From positions 1 through 36,116 of the forward strand of contig CAISPT010000363.1 in NCBI GenBank assembly GCA_903887455.1: DNA of 36,116 nt, read 5' to 3'. Shown in pieces: positions 1-8,121 of the stretch (its first letter is position 1; every line of letters starts with the position of its first letter). The DNA is from an uncultured Opitutaceae bacterium. Lineage in GTDB: Bacteria > Verrucomicrobiota > Verrucomicrobiia > Opitutales > Opitutaceae. The position numbers and the translations under genes were made by a program. The notes under the pieces were generated by a model. That model was not told where the DNA came from. It saw only the letters and a list, made by a program, of their open reading frames with translations, and did not search any database.

Positions 1-303
1 GAGAAGCAGATCCTTGAGAAGGCGATCGGCTGGAGCGGGCAGATCTTCAAGGCGAACCCCCAGGGTTGCCCCGTGTGCAACGGCCTTGGCTACAAGGGCC
101 GGGTCGGCATCCACGAGCTCATGGTGAACAACGAGAAGCTCACCGAGGGCATCAACAAGGAGATCGAGGTTGCGGAGCTCAAGCGCATCGCCATGGCCAC
201 GGGCATGAAGACGCTCCACCAAGACTCAATGCTCAAGGTGAAGATGGGGCTCACCACGGTCGAGGAGTCGCTCGCGAACGTCCCGCCCGACCTGATCCTC
301 TAG
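1..303 (+). CDS. GspE/PilB-family secretion ATPase, C-terminal fragment
   Basis: Only the last 100 residues are inside the window; the reading frame is open from base 1 and ends at TAG. The visible part contains [19 protein letters not shown] (about residues 23-41), the second half of the cysteine-pair region and the GYxGRxGIxE signature of type II secretion/type IV pilus assembly ATPases. The tail ends in helices with [19 protein letters not shown], typical of GspE and PilB. These hexameric cytoplasmic ATPases power pseudopilus or pilus assembly through the GspF/PilC platform protein. Walker A and B lie upstream, outside the window. The gene is not next to the secretion-like cluster at the right end, so it may serve a different machine (PilB or GspE). 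The family call is secure; the choice between PilB, GspE and PilT-like is not. Confidence 0.88.
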   Translation, partial: EKQILEKAIGWSGQIFKANPQGCPVCNGLGYKGRVGIHELMVNNEKLTEGINKEIEVAELKRIAMATGMKTLHQDSMLKVKMGLTTVEESLANVPPDLIL

Positions 304-322
304 AGGCGGCGCGGAGCGAACG

Positions 323-832
323 ATGCCCCCCGCCCTACCCTACAAGATCGCCGTCCTTGTCTTTCTGGAAAACGCCGCCGGGGAGCACCTGCTGCTCTTG
401 CGGGCCAAGGCGCCCAACAAGGGGGCATGGAGCCCGATCGGGGGGAAGCTTGAGATGGCGACAGGGGAATCCCCGTTCGAGTGCGCGGTGAGGGAGACCC
501 TAGAGGAGACCGGCCACAGGATAGGGACCTCCGACCTTCACCTGTTCTCAGTCATCGCGGAAAAGGCCTACGAGGGCCAGTCGCACTGGCTTATGTTCCT
601 GTTCCGGTGTTCGAAGGCCCTGGCGGGGCTTCCGCCCGACATTTCCGAGGGCCGATTTGGTTTCTTCAGCCGCAAGTCTTTGGAGGAGCTAGAGATACCC
701 GAGACCGATCGCACCGCGCTTTGGCCCACCTATGACCGGTACAGAGACTGCTTTGTCAGCCTCAGGGCCGACTGCCAGCCCGGAAAACCGGTGAGGGTTG
801 AGATAGAAGAGATCACGCCGCGGCCCATTTGA
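323..832 (+). CDS. Nudix hydrolase
   Basis: This 169-residue protein has a Nudix box around residues 40-65: GGKLEMATGE followed by SPFECAV and RETLEETG. The E-x7-REUxEExG half is canonical and supplies the metal-binding glutamates. The spacing before it is seven residues rather than five, so the loop carries a two-residue insertion. Nudix enzymes cleave nucleoside diphosphates linked to another group (oxidised dNTPs, NDP-sugars, ADP-ribose and others); the substrate cannot be read from this sequence. The ATG is preceded by GGAG about 7 bases upstream. It follows the secretion ATPase by 19 bases and precedes pdhA by 55 bases. Family call sure; role open. Confidence 0.9.
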   Translation: MPPALPYKIAVLVFLENAAGEHLLLLRAKAPNKGAWSPIGGKLEMATGESPFECAVRETLEETGHRIGTSDLHLFSVIAEKAYEGQSHWLMFLFRCSKALAGLPPDISEGRFGFFSRKSLEELEIPETDRTALWPTYDRYRDCFVSLRADCQPGKPVRVEIEEITPRPI

Positions 833-846
833 AAACCGCGCTTGAT

Positions 847-867
847 TTCCAACCTATCCGGTTGGAA
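847..867. promoter_or_regulatory. Perfect inverted repeat upstream of pdhA
   Basis: TTCCAACC (847-854) and GGTTGGAA (860-867) form a perfect 8-bp inverted repeat with a 5-base centre, in the 55-base gap between the Nudix gene and pdhA. It ends 20 bases before the GTG start of pdhA. No T-tract follows on either strand, so a simple intrinsic terminator is unlikely. It could be an operator for the pdh genes or an mRNA hairpin near the ribosome-binding region. Confidence 0.4.
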
Positions 868-887
868 GCTGACCCTTTCCACTAAAC

Positions 888-1985
888 GTGAGCAAGAAAT
901 CCAGTGCCATCGCCGACGACAGGAACGCCTCCGTGGCCCCGAAAACGGGCTACGCAGCCGCACCCGTCAACGCTTCGCTTTCAATCGACCAGAAGATCGA
1001 ATTGTACCGCTTGATGGTGAGGATCAGGAGGTTCGAAGAGCGAAGCCTCCGTGCCTACCAGGCCAAGAAGATCGGCGGATTCCTGCACCTTTACATCGGT
1101 CAGGAGGCGGTGGCGGTCGGGTGCTGCTCCCTGATGGGCAAGAACGACCACGTGATCACCGCCTATCGAGACCACGGTCATGCGATCGCCGTTGGAATGG
1201 AACTAAACCCTTTGATGGCAGAGCTTTACGGAAAGGTCACCGGCTGTTCCAAGGGCAAGGGAGGCTCGATGCACTTTTTTGATCCGGCCCGCAACTACTG
1301 GGGCGGCCACGGGATCGTGGGCGGACAGGTCCCGCTCGGGGCTGGGCTCGCCTACGGCCTCAAGTTCAAGGGCCTTAAGGGCGCCTGCATGACCTTCATG
1401 GGCGACGGCGCCGTCAACCAGGGAGCCGTGCACGAGTCCTACAACCTGGCCGCTCTGTGGGACCTCCCGGTCATCTTCGTGATCGAGAACAACGGCTACT
1501 CGATGGGCACAAGCCAGGCCCGGAGTTCCGCCGGGGACCTTGCGAGGAGGGCCGAGGCCTACGGGATGTCGTGGGGCGTCTGCGAGGGCCACGACCTCTA
1601 CGAGGTGCGCGCATTCATGGCCAAGCACCTCGAGGAGGCGCGCAACAACTGCAAGCCCTCCGTGGTGGAGATACGCACCTACCGCTACCGGGGGCACTCG
1701 GTGGCCGACCCGGACAACACGTACCGCGCAAAGTCCGAGATCGAGGAGTACCGCAGGACAAAGGACCCTATCCAGGTCTTCCAGGCCAAGCTCCTCGAGG
1801 AGAAGGTCCTCGACCTGGCGCTGGTCGAGAAGATCGACGTCGAGGCCCGCGCCGAGTCCGACTTATCCGCGGACTTCGCCGAGGCGAGCCCCTTCCCCAC
1901 CGCAGACGACCTCCAGAAGGACGTGTACTGGGAGGCTGACAACCCATCCGAGCGCAAGTCCGGCGGTCGGCTATTCTTCAACTAA
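888..1985 (+). CDS. pdhA: Pyruvate dehydrogenase E1 component, alpha subunit
   Basis: This 365-residue protein is the thiamine-diphosphate-binding alpha chain of the alpha2beta2 E1 enzyme, which decarboxylates pyruvate and passes the acetyl group to E2 lipoyl arms. The TPP/Mg2+ motif is visible as GDGAVNQGAVHESYN running to VIENN (residues ~168-200). The E1-alpha loop YRGHSVADPDNTYR is present near residue 265. The start is GTG; no convincing Shine-Dalgarno sequence precedes it, and the first ~40 residues are a poorly conserved extension before the E1 domain. It sits first in a pdhA-pdhB-pdhC run with gaps of 3 and 19 bases. No E3 (lipoamide dehydrogenase) gene is in the window. A branched-chain 2-oxoacid E1 is a remote alternative. 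Confidence 0.95.
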   Translation: MSKKSSAIADDRNASVAPKTGYAAAPVNASLSIDQKIELYRLMVRIRRFEERSLRAYQAKKIGGFLHLYIGQEAVAVGCCSLMGKNDHVITAYRDHGHAIAVGMELNPLMAELYGKVTGCSKGKGGSMHFFDPARNYWGGHGIVGGQVPLGAGLAYGLKFKGLKGACMTFMGDGAVNQGAVHESYNLAALWDLPVIFVIENNGYSMGTSQARSSAGDLARRAEAYGMSWGVCEGHDLYEVRAFMAKHLEEARNNCKPSVVEIRTYRYRGHSVADPDNTYRAKSEIEEYRRTKDPIQVFQAKLLEEKVLDLALVEKIDVEARAESDLSADFAEASPFPTADDLQKDVYWEADNPSERKSGGRLFFN

Positions 1986-1988
1986 GCG

Positions 1989-2966
1989 ATGCCTGTACTT
2001 CAATACCGCGAGGCCATCCGTCAGGCCCTGGCCGAGGAACTCACCCGCGATCCCAACGTCGTCGTCCTCGGGGAGGAGGTCGGCCAGTTCCACGGCGCCT
2101 ACAAGGTGACCGAGGGGCTGCTGGCAAAGTTCGGCCCTAAGAGGATCGTCGACACTCCGATCAGCGAGGCGGGCTTTATCGGCATGGGAATCGGGGCCTC
2201 GATGCTCGGGGTCCGACCCGTGATCGAGCTCATGTTCTGGTCGTTCTACTCGGTCGCCTTCGACCAGATCCTGAACAACGCCGCAAACGTGCGCTACATG
2301 TCCGGCGGCCAAATCAACTGCCCGATCGTAATCCGCGGACCGGCCAACGGCGGAACGAACGTGGGCGCCACCCACTCCCACACGCCCGAGAACGTCCTGG
2401 CGAACCACCCGGGCATCAAGGTGGTCGTCCCTGCGACCCCCTACGACGCGAAGGGGCTGCTCAAGTCCGCCATCCGGGACAACGACCCGGTGATGTTCCT
2501 CGAGAACACGATGCTCTACGGCGACAAGGGCGAGGTTCCCGAGGACGACTACCTGGTGCCGCTCGGCAAGGCGGAGGTGAAGCGCGAGGGCACCGAGCTG
2601 ACGATCGTCAGCTACGGCCGCGCGATGATCCTGTCTCTGGCGGTCGCCAACACGCTCCAGCAGGAGCACAACCGCTCCGTGGAGGTCGTCGACCTGCGCT
2701 CCATTCGCCCGCTCGACATGGACACGGTCCTCGCCTCGGTCAGGAAGACCCACCGGGTGCTGATCGTCGAGGAACAGAAGCCCTTCTGCGGCGTGGGCGC
2801 CCAGCTTGCGTACATGATCCAGAGCGAGGCATTCGACGAGCTCGATGCCCCGATCGCCAGGCTCTCGACCATCGACTCGCCCTCAATCTACAGCCCGCCG
2901 GTCGAGGTCGCGCAGCTTCCCAACACCGAGAGGATCCTGAAGGCCGCGCTCGAGGCCCTGGCCTAA
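1989..2966 (+). CDS. pdhB: Pyruvate dehydrogenase E1 component, beta subunit
   Basis: This 325-residue E1 beta chain has the transketolase pyrimidine-binding domain (start VLGEEVGQFHGAYKVTEGL, then DTPISEAGFIGMGIGASMLG) and the C-terminal transketolase domain (LIVEEQKPFCGVGAQLA). It completes the E1 active site together with PdhA: the conserved Glu of GEEVG activates thiamine diphosphate. The ATG lies three bases after the pdhA stop and has no visible Shine-Dalgarno sequence, so coupling to pdhA translation is likely. Length matches the family (about 325 residues). It is followed by pdhC after 19 bases. Confidence 0.95.
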   Translation: MPVLQYREAIRQALAEELTRDPNVVVLGEEVGQFHGAYKVTEGLLAKFGPKRIVDTPISEAGFIGMGIGASMLGVRPVIELMFWSFYSVAFDQILNNAANVRYMSGGQINCPIVIRGPANGGTNVGATHSHTPENVLANHPGIKVVVPATPYDAKGLLKSAIRDNDPVMFLENTMLYGDKGEVPEDDYLVPLGKAEVKREGTELTIVSYGRAMILSLAVANTLQQEHNRSVEVVDLRSIRPLDMDTVLASVRKTHRVLIVEEQKPFCGVGAQLAYMIQSEAFDELDAPIARLSTIDSPSIYSPPVEVAQLPNTERILKAALEALA

Positions 2967-2985
2967 AATCCGAAAGACTTCCCCC

Positions 2986-4239
2986 ATGGCCAACATCATC
3001 GAAATGCCAAAGCTGAGCGACACCATGACCGTGGGAACGCTCGTGAAGTGGCTGAAGAAGGAAGGCGACCCCGTTAAGTCCGGTGACATGCTGGCGGAGG
3101 TGGAGACCGACAAGGCCACGATGGAGCTAGAGAGCTTCTTCGACGGCACCCTCCTCGCGGTCTACGTGAAGGCCGGCTCGCAGGTGCCCCTCGGGGCTGC
3201 CCTCTGCGCCATCGGCAAGCCCGGCGAGAAGGTGGACGCCCCTGCGCCCAAGGAGGCTCCCGCCGCCGCTGCGGCCCCGGAGGCTTCGCCCGCTCAGGCT
3301 GCCCCGGTTCCGGCCCCCGTTGCTGCGCCTGCTCCCGCACCCGAGCCCGAGGCCCCGAAGGCTTCCGGCCGCATCAAGGTCTCGCCTCTCGCCAGGAAGC
3401 TCGCCGCCGAGAAGGGCGTGAGCCTGGAATCCCTCAAGGGCTCCGGCCCGGGCGGACGGATCCTAAGGAGCGATGTGCTCAAGGGCCCCTCCAAGGCGGC
3501 CCCCGCAGCGTCGGTCTCCTTCGCCGCCACGAGCACGAAGGGCCCCATCCAGGAGGACAAGCTCGTCCCCGTCTCCAACATGCGAGGCACGATCGCGCGC
3601 CGCCTTCTCGAGTCGAAGACGCAGATCCCGCACTTCTACTTGGACATCGAGGTCGACGCGGGCCCGCTCCTTGAGCTCCGCGCCCAGCTGAACGCCGCCC
3701 TGGAGAAGGACGGCGTCAAGCTCTCGGTGAACGACTTCGTGCTGAAGGCCGCCGCAGAGGCACTCCGCCGCGTTCCCGCGGTCAACTGCTCTTGGGAGGG
3801 GACCGCCGTACGGCAGCACCCCGCCGCCCACGTTTCCTTCGCGGTCGCGATTGAGGACGGGCTCATCACCCCGGTCGTCCGCTACGCGCACCTGAAGACG
3901 CTCTTTGCGATCAGCGCCGAGGCCAAGTCGCTCGGCAAGCGGGCCAAGGACAAGAAGCTCACGCCCGCCGAGTTCACGGGCGGGACCTTCTGCGTGTCCA
4001 ACCTCGGGATGATGGGGATCGACCGCTTTTGCGCCATCATCAACCCCCCGAATGCGGCAATCCTCGCCGTCGGGACCACCGTTAAGAAGCCCGTGGTCAA
4101 GAACGACCAGATTGTGATCGGGCAGCGGATGACGCTCACCCTCTCTGCGGACCACCGCGTGGTCGACGGGGCGGTCGGCGCCACATACCTTGCGGCGCTC
4201 AAGGACCTCCTCGAGAAGCCGGCGCTGCTGCTCCTCTAG
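2986..4239 (+). CDS. pdhC: Pyruvate dehydrogenase E2, dihydrolipoamide acetyltransferase
   Basis: This 417-residue E2 core protein transfers acetyl groups to CoA. Domains in order: one N-terminal lipoyl domain (residues 1-78, lipoylation lysine K43 in ETDKATMELES), an Ala/Pro-rich flexible linker (~80-125), a peripheral subunit-binding domain (~130-165, from KVSPLARKLAAEKGV to GPGGRILRSDV) and the catalytic acyltransferase domain with the HRVVDG active-site motif near residue 390. A single lipoyl domain resembles mitochondrial, alphaproteobacterial and Gram-positive types rather than the three-domain enterobacterial form. Its TAG stop shares the CTAG at 4236-4239 with the convergent DUF5069 gene. 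Confidence 0.95.
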   Translation: MANIIEMPKLSDTMTVGTLVKWLKKEGDPVKSGDMLAEVETDKATMELESFFDGTLLAVYVKAGSQVPLGAALCAIGKPGEKVDAPAPKEAPAAAAAPEASPAQAAPVPAPVAAPAPAPEPEAPKASGRIKVSPLARKLAAEKGVSLESLKGSGPGGRILRSDVLKGPSKAAPAASVSFAATSTKGPIQEDKLVPVSNMRGTIARRLLESKTQIPHFYLDIEVDAGPLLELRAQLNAALEKDGVKLSVNDFVLKAAAEALRRVPAVNCSWEGTAVRQHPAAHVSFAVAIEDGLITPVVRYAHLKTLFAISAEAKSLGKRAKDKKLTPAEFTGGTFCVSNLGMMGIDRFCAIINPPNAAILAVGTTVKKPVVKNDQIVIGQRMTLTLSADHRVVDGAVGATYLAALKDLLEKPALLLL

Positions 4240-4706
4240 TAGGCCGACTCCCAGCGCTTGGCCGAAAGGGAGTCCCTGCCCTCGTCCGCGTCGATGTAGT
4301 CGAAGAACGTCTCGAGCCCCCTGCCCTCGAGCCCCCCTTCTCGGATGCGGCGCCTAAGGGTATCCGTGTTCGAGGCCGGGTCGTGCCAGCCGCGCTTCAT
4401 CAGAAAGGAGTTCCAGACAAGGCAGTCCTCGTCGGAGCGCGGGCCGCCCTTGGCCTCCACCCACGCAAGGGCCTCGGCGTCGGTCCCGCCCTCAAGGACA
4501 CGCTTGGAGATCTCAGCAAACGCCACGCGCAGGAACCTGCAGCAGCGCGCGTCAAACACGCCCGGACTAGCGTCGCCCAGGTTTTCGATGTAGTCGGCGG
4601 GAAGATTACCGACCGCGTGCAGGCGGATCTTGTCGAGCATCCGCCCGAAATAGACGATCCGTCCCACCTTTTCGTAGGGGCTCCTGAGTCCGGGTACATG
4701 TGCCAT
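4236..4706 (-). CDS. DUF5069 domain protein
   Basis: This 156-residue soluble protein matches my memory of the DUF5069 family: LRSPYEKVGRIVYFGRMLDKIRLHAVGNLP at the start, then a central CCRFL and a C-terminal segment with aromatic residues. Its function is unknown; members occur in Verrucomicrobiota and Planctomycetota among others. The start is well supported by AAAGGAGAT about 8 bases upstream of the ATG, one of the few strong Shine-Dalgarno sites in the window. It follows the phosphohexomutase gene by 17 bases on the same strand and is probably the last gene of the FtsB-like/UDP-sugar run. Its stop overlaps that of pdhC by four bases. Confidence 0.8.
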   Translation of the reverse strand: MAHVPGLRSPYEKVGRIVYFGRMLDKIRLHAVGNLPADYIENLGDASPGVFDARCCRFLRVAFAEISKRVLEGGTDAEALAWVEAKGGPRSDEDCLVWNSFLMKRGWHDPASNTDTLRRRIREGGLEGRGLETFFDYIDADEGRDSLSAKRWESAY

Positions 4707-4723
4707 GGTAATGATCTCCTTTG

Positions 4724-6673
4724 TTATCCCTCGGCTCGGGTGCGGGCGTCGGCCTCGATCAGCTTCTTCAGTCGGCCAAGCTCCTCGCGGACCCGGGTCT
4801 TGACGGCGGGCAGCTCGGAGGCGGCGCCGACCTTGTCCGACGCAAAGAGGTAGAACTTCATCTTGGGCTCGGTGCCGCTTCCCCGGGCCGCGAAGCGGTA
4901 GCCGTTGCCGAGCGTGACGACGTAGAGGTCCTGCTTCGGGATCTCCTCTCCGTCGGCGTCTAGAATCCGCTCCCTGCCGAAGTCCTGGAATGCCGTGACC
5001 TTCACGTCGCCAAACGCCTCGGGCCTCGAGGAGCGGTAGGTGTCGAGGATCCGCTTGATCTTCGCGTTGCCGCTCGCGCCCTCGTAGTAGATGTTGATCG
5101 TGTCCTCCAGGTAGAACCCGTACTTGAGGTAAAGGCGGTCAAGGTACTCGGGGACCGTGATCCCCTGGCCCGCGATCCATGCGCACACCTCGGTGAACAT
5201 CAGGCAAGCTGCATTGCCATCCTTGTCGCGGACGTAGTCGTTTGGAAGATACCCGTAGCTCTCCTCTGTGCCAAAGACGTAGAAGGTGCTGTGCTGCTGC
5301 AGCAGGCGCGTCCGCTCGAGGAACGGCGTGCTGTCGTAGTCCCAGAGGGGGCCCATCGCCCTCCTGAGGCGCTGCTCGTAGACGTTGATCTTGGCGGCGA
5401 TCCACTTGAAGCCCGTCAGGGTGTCGATCACCTTCACGCCGTGGCCCCGGCCGATCGCGGCCTGGAGCTCCGTCGTGACAAAGGTCTTGATGATGCAGGC
5501 GCTTTTGGAGCCCTCCCTGGGGATCCAGCCAAGCTCCTTGTACTTCAGGAGCCTGTACTCGGCGATTACCGAGCCGATCTGGTTGCCCGTCAGCAGCTCC
5601 ATCTTGCCCGAGGGCCCCCGCACCGCCACGCCCATCCGGTCGCAGTCCGGGTCCGTCGCCATCACGACGTTGCACCCCCGCTGGTCGGCAACCTTGACCG
5701 CCATGGACAGCGCCTCGGCGTTCTCGGGGTTCGGGGACTTGACCGTCGGGAATCGCGGATCGGGCGCGAGCTGCTGGGTCACCTCGATCACTTTGCAGCC
5801 GGCGTGGATCAGCAGGGGGACGGTGTGCACCGCGCCGGTGCCGTGGATGTTGGTGTAGACGACGCTAAGGGCCGTCTTCCTGAGCATCGCGCCGTCGATC
5901 GCCGCTGTGGAGGCCACCGCGAGGTAGGCGTCGTCGGCCGCGCGGTCGAGCGTCGTCACCTTCGAGAGGTCCTTCTGGAGGTAGGCCGAGATGGAACCCA
6001 GCGGTACCGCACCGACCTTTGCGACGATCCCCTTGTCATGGGGGGGGATCACCTGCCCGCCGTCGACGAAGTACGCCTTGAAGCCGTTGTCGTGCGGGGG
6101 GTTGTGGCTGGCCGTGATCACGGCGCCGGCATGGGCCTTCAGGTTCCGCACGGAGAAGCTAAGCTGGGGCGTGGGCCTAGGACCATCAAAGATGAAGGCT
6201 TCGCCGCCCAGGCGCGCCCAGATCGAGGCCGCCAGCTCGCAGAAGTGACGCGAGAAGAACCGAACGTCGTGGGCGATCACCAGCCGGGGCCTCGCTGCGT
6301 CGCCGAGGCCTTCGAGGTAGCCCTTGGTGTAGTGGAAGAGTCCGATCACGGCGCGGGCGAGCGTGAAGTCGTTGAGCATGTTGCTCCCGACCGCGGCGTG
6401 CTCGGGGACCCCGTAACTTCCGGGAGTCCCGGTCTCGGCCTTGGTCGACACCGTGGCGATCGTTCGGCCGCGGATCCCCCCGGTGCCGAACTCCAGCTCC
6501 CGGTAGAACCGGTCGTTCAATTCGCTCCAGGCGCCGCCCTCGATCAACTCGGCGATGCTGGCCTCGGCCCAGGCGGGCAGCTTCGCGGCCAGGTAGGCCG
6601 AAATGTTGGCCGAGGCCGCAGGCATAAGCTTTCCCGCCTCGACGGCGGATTTGAGGGAGTCGGAGTTCGTCAT
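4724..6673 (-). CDS. Phosphoglucomutase/phosphomannomutase family protein
   Basis: This 649-residue alpha-D-phosphohexomutase interconverts hexose 6- and 1-phosphates. Visible motifs in order: FGTGGIRG near residue 63; the phosphoserine loop TASHNPPHDNG (~185-195); the metal loop DPDCDRMGV, with Cys where most members have Ala; the sugar-specificity loop GTEESYGY; and the C-terminal phosphate-binding loop RGSGTEPKMKFY. The length and the GTEESYG loop resemble the large PgcA/PGM2-type group (phosphoglucomutase, or phosphopentomutase activity) rather than GlmM (~450 residues). Its ATG overlaps the stop of the UDP-sugar pyrophosphorylase gene by four bases (ATGA), so the two are translationally coupled and likely act in sequence, 6-phosphate to 1-phosphate to UDP-sugar. 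The exact sugar is inferred, not shown. Confidence 0.9.
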   Translation of the reverse strand: MTNSDSLKSAVEAGKLMPAASANISAYLAAKLPAWAEASIAELIEGGAWSELNDRFYRELEFGTGGIRGRTIATVSTKAETGTPGSYGVPEHAAVGSNMLNDFTLARAVIGLFHYTKGYLEGLGDAARPRLVIAHDVRFFSRHFCELAASIWARLGGEAFIFDGPRPTPQLSFSVRNLKAHAGAVITASHNPPHDNGFKAYFVDGGQVIPPHDKGIVAKVGAVPLGSISAYLQKDLSKVTTLDRAADDAYLAVASTAAIDGAMLRKTALSVVYTNIHGTGAVHTVPLLIHAGCKVIEVTQQLAPDPRFPTVKSPNPENAEALSMAVKVADQRGCNVVMATDPDCDRMGVAVRGPSGKMELLTGNQIGSVIAEYRLLKYKELGWIPREGSKSACIIKTFVTTELQAAIGRGHGVKVIDTLTGFKWIAAKINVYEQRLRRAMGPLWDYDSTPFLERTRLLQQHSTFYVFGTEESYGYLPNDYVRDKDGNAACLMFTEVCAWIAGQGITVPEYLDRLYLKYGFYLEDTINIYYEGASGNAKIKRILDTYRSSRPEAFGDVKVTAFQDFGRERILDADGEEIPKQDLYVVTLGNGYRFAARGSGTEPKMKFYLFASDKVGAASELPAVKTRVREELGRLKKLIEADARTRAEG

Positions 6674-8109
6674 TTTGATGGGGTCGTCAGGCAGAGGCCG
6701 TCGGCGACATCGGGCTTGGGATCGAGGCGCGACCAGGCTTCCCTGAACGTCTCCTCGTCATAGCCGAAGAGAGGCGAAACCTCTAGGGAGAAATCGGGAA
6801 GACCCGTGGAATCGCCGGGCACCGGGACGCCCGAAGCGGCGAGCCAGCGGCCGAACTGGCGCATCTGGTCGGCGCGGCACGTCGCCGGGGAGTCGACGCC
6901 CTCGGCATTCTTAACGGGCGAGAAGTCGTCCGCCCTGGCGGTCTCGATGACGACCGGGTTCCTCGCAAAGGGAAGCGCGTCGAAGACAAAGAGCTCGAAT
7001 TTGACGCCGTTGGCCTTGGCCGGGCGGACCTCCGCACCCGACGCGTCCACCGTGGCAATCTTCTTGTCGGCCCTGTGGAAGGGCAGTCCGCCCGTCCCGC
7101 CCGCCATCCGGCGGACGAACTCGCGGTCGATGATGTGGATCGCGATGCTCCCCGCCTCGTAGCGCAGCGACCCGGTGGCGGTGTCCCGCTCCCTCTGGAG
7201 CTCCATCGGCAGGTCCGAATACTCGATCACGACGAGCCTGCCCTTCTGGACGCAGAAGTGACCAAGCTTCTCCTCGGGGTAGGCCTTGGGCACCATCTTG
7301 CTCGACATCTCTGAGCCGCGGAGGAGGTGCCACCCGATGAAGGCCGGGTCGATGCTCCGGACAAGCGGGTTGTCCACCTGAAAATAGCTGAGTGTGTCGA
7401 TTCCTTCCTCCTGCATGAGGTCGAGCGCCCCGCTCCTGGCGAGCGCCCGGAGCGAGCCGCCGTGCCCGTCGGGCGAAAGCGCCAGGGAGCCCTGGGTCTC
7501 GAGGAGGATCTTCCCCGAGAAGTCGACCGCGGGCATGCGGCCCTGCCTGAAGAAGTGCACGCGCGAGGGGTCGAGCCCGAAGTGGCCGTTCTCCAGGAAA
7601 AAGGCCTCGGTCGCCGCGTGGTTCTGGTGGCTGGTCATGATAAACCAGTGGATCGGCCTATCGTAGTGTAGGCCCGCGGCACGCAGCTTCTCGGCGAAGA
7701 CCTGGAAGAGGGAGCAGCGCCTGACGGGCGTAACCGGGAAAGTGCCCTTCGGGCCGTCGTAACCCAGGCGGGTGCCCTGGCCCCCGGCAACCGTGAAAGC
7801 AGCGACCCGGCCGGCCCGAAGCGCGGCCTCGCCGGCCGCGCGGGCCTTCGCCCAGGCCGCGGCGTCGCCCCCGTTACCGGGAAGGCGCTCGTACGGCGCC
7901 GGAAGGAGTCCCTCCAGGTCCACCGACTGGGCGCCGCTCGAGCGCACGAGGGTCGACACCAGGCGGTCCAACTCGGCTAGGTCCACCTCGGAGGCCTCCG
8001 CGACAAGGCGCGCCCGGGCCTCGGGCCCCAGGCGATCGGCGAACGCGAAGACGTGGCCCTGACCCGCGCGGTGGAACGATTCAAGGATTGCGTCGAGGGC
8101 TTGGGGCAT
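6670..8109 (-). CDS. UDP-sugar pyrophosphorylase (UDPGP/UAP1 family)
   Basis: This 479-residue nucleotidyltransferase has the UTP-binding loop GGQGTRLGYDGPKGTFPV near residue 110, the FIMTSHQNH segment, and the UAP-type signature of Lys-Ala-Tyr-Pro-Glu-Glu-Lys-Leu-Gly followed by VVIEYSDLP. These point to the eukaryote-like UDPGP family, which makes UDP-GlcNAc, UDP-GalNAc or UDP-glucose, rather than to GlmU or GalU. The PEEKLG and EYSDLP segments favour a UDP-N-acetylhexosamine pyrophosphorylase, but the phosphohexomutase partner would also suit UDP-glucose. It starts 12 bases after the FtsB-like gene and overlaps the mutase start by four bases. The product feeds envelope polysaccharide or peptidoglycan precursors. 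Confidence 0.88.
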   Translation of the reverse strand: MPQALDAILESFHRAGQGHVFAFADRLGPEARARLVAEASEVDLAELDRLVSTLVRSSGAQSVDLEGLLPAPYERLPGNGGDAAAWAKARAAGEAALRAGRVAAFTVAGGQGTRLGYDGPKGTFPVTPVRRCSLFQVFAEKLRAAGLHYDRPIHWFIMTSHQNHAATEAFFLENGHFGLDPSRVHFFRQGRMPAVDFSGKILLETQGSLALSPDGHGGSLRALARSGALDLMQEEGIDTLSYFQVDNPLVRSIDPAFIGWHLLRGSEMSSKMVPKAYPEEKLGHFCVQKGRLVVIEYSDLPMELQRERDTATGSLRYEAGSIAIHIIDREFVRRMAGGTGGLPFHRADKKIATVDASGAEVRPAKANGVKFELFVFDALPFARNPVVIETARADDFSPVKNAEGVDSPATCRADQMRQFGRWLAASGVPVPGDSTGLPDFSLEVSPLFGYDEETFREAWSRLDPKPDVADGLCLTTPSK

Positions 8110-8121
8110 GGGGTCTTGGTT

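Noticed and set aside
1971-2753. 260-residue open frame on the minus strand over pdhB
   Set aside because: Fully antisense to a well-identified gene, with no motif; a shadow of third-position GC bias.
5291-6763. 490-residue open frame on the plus strand
   Set aside because: It lies antisense over the phosphohexomutase gene, has the composition of a GC-rich shadow frame and no recognisable domain.
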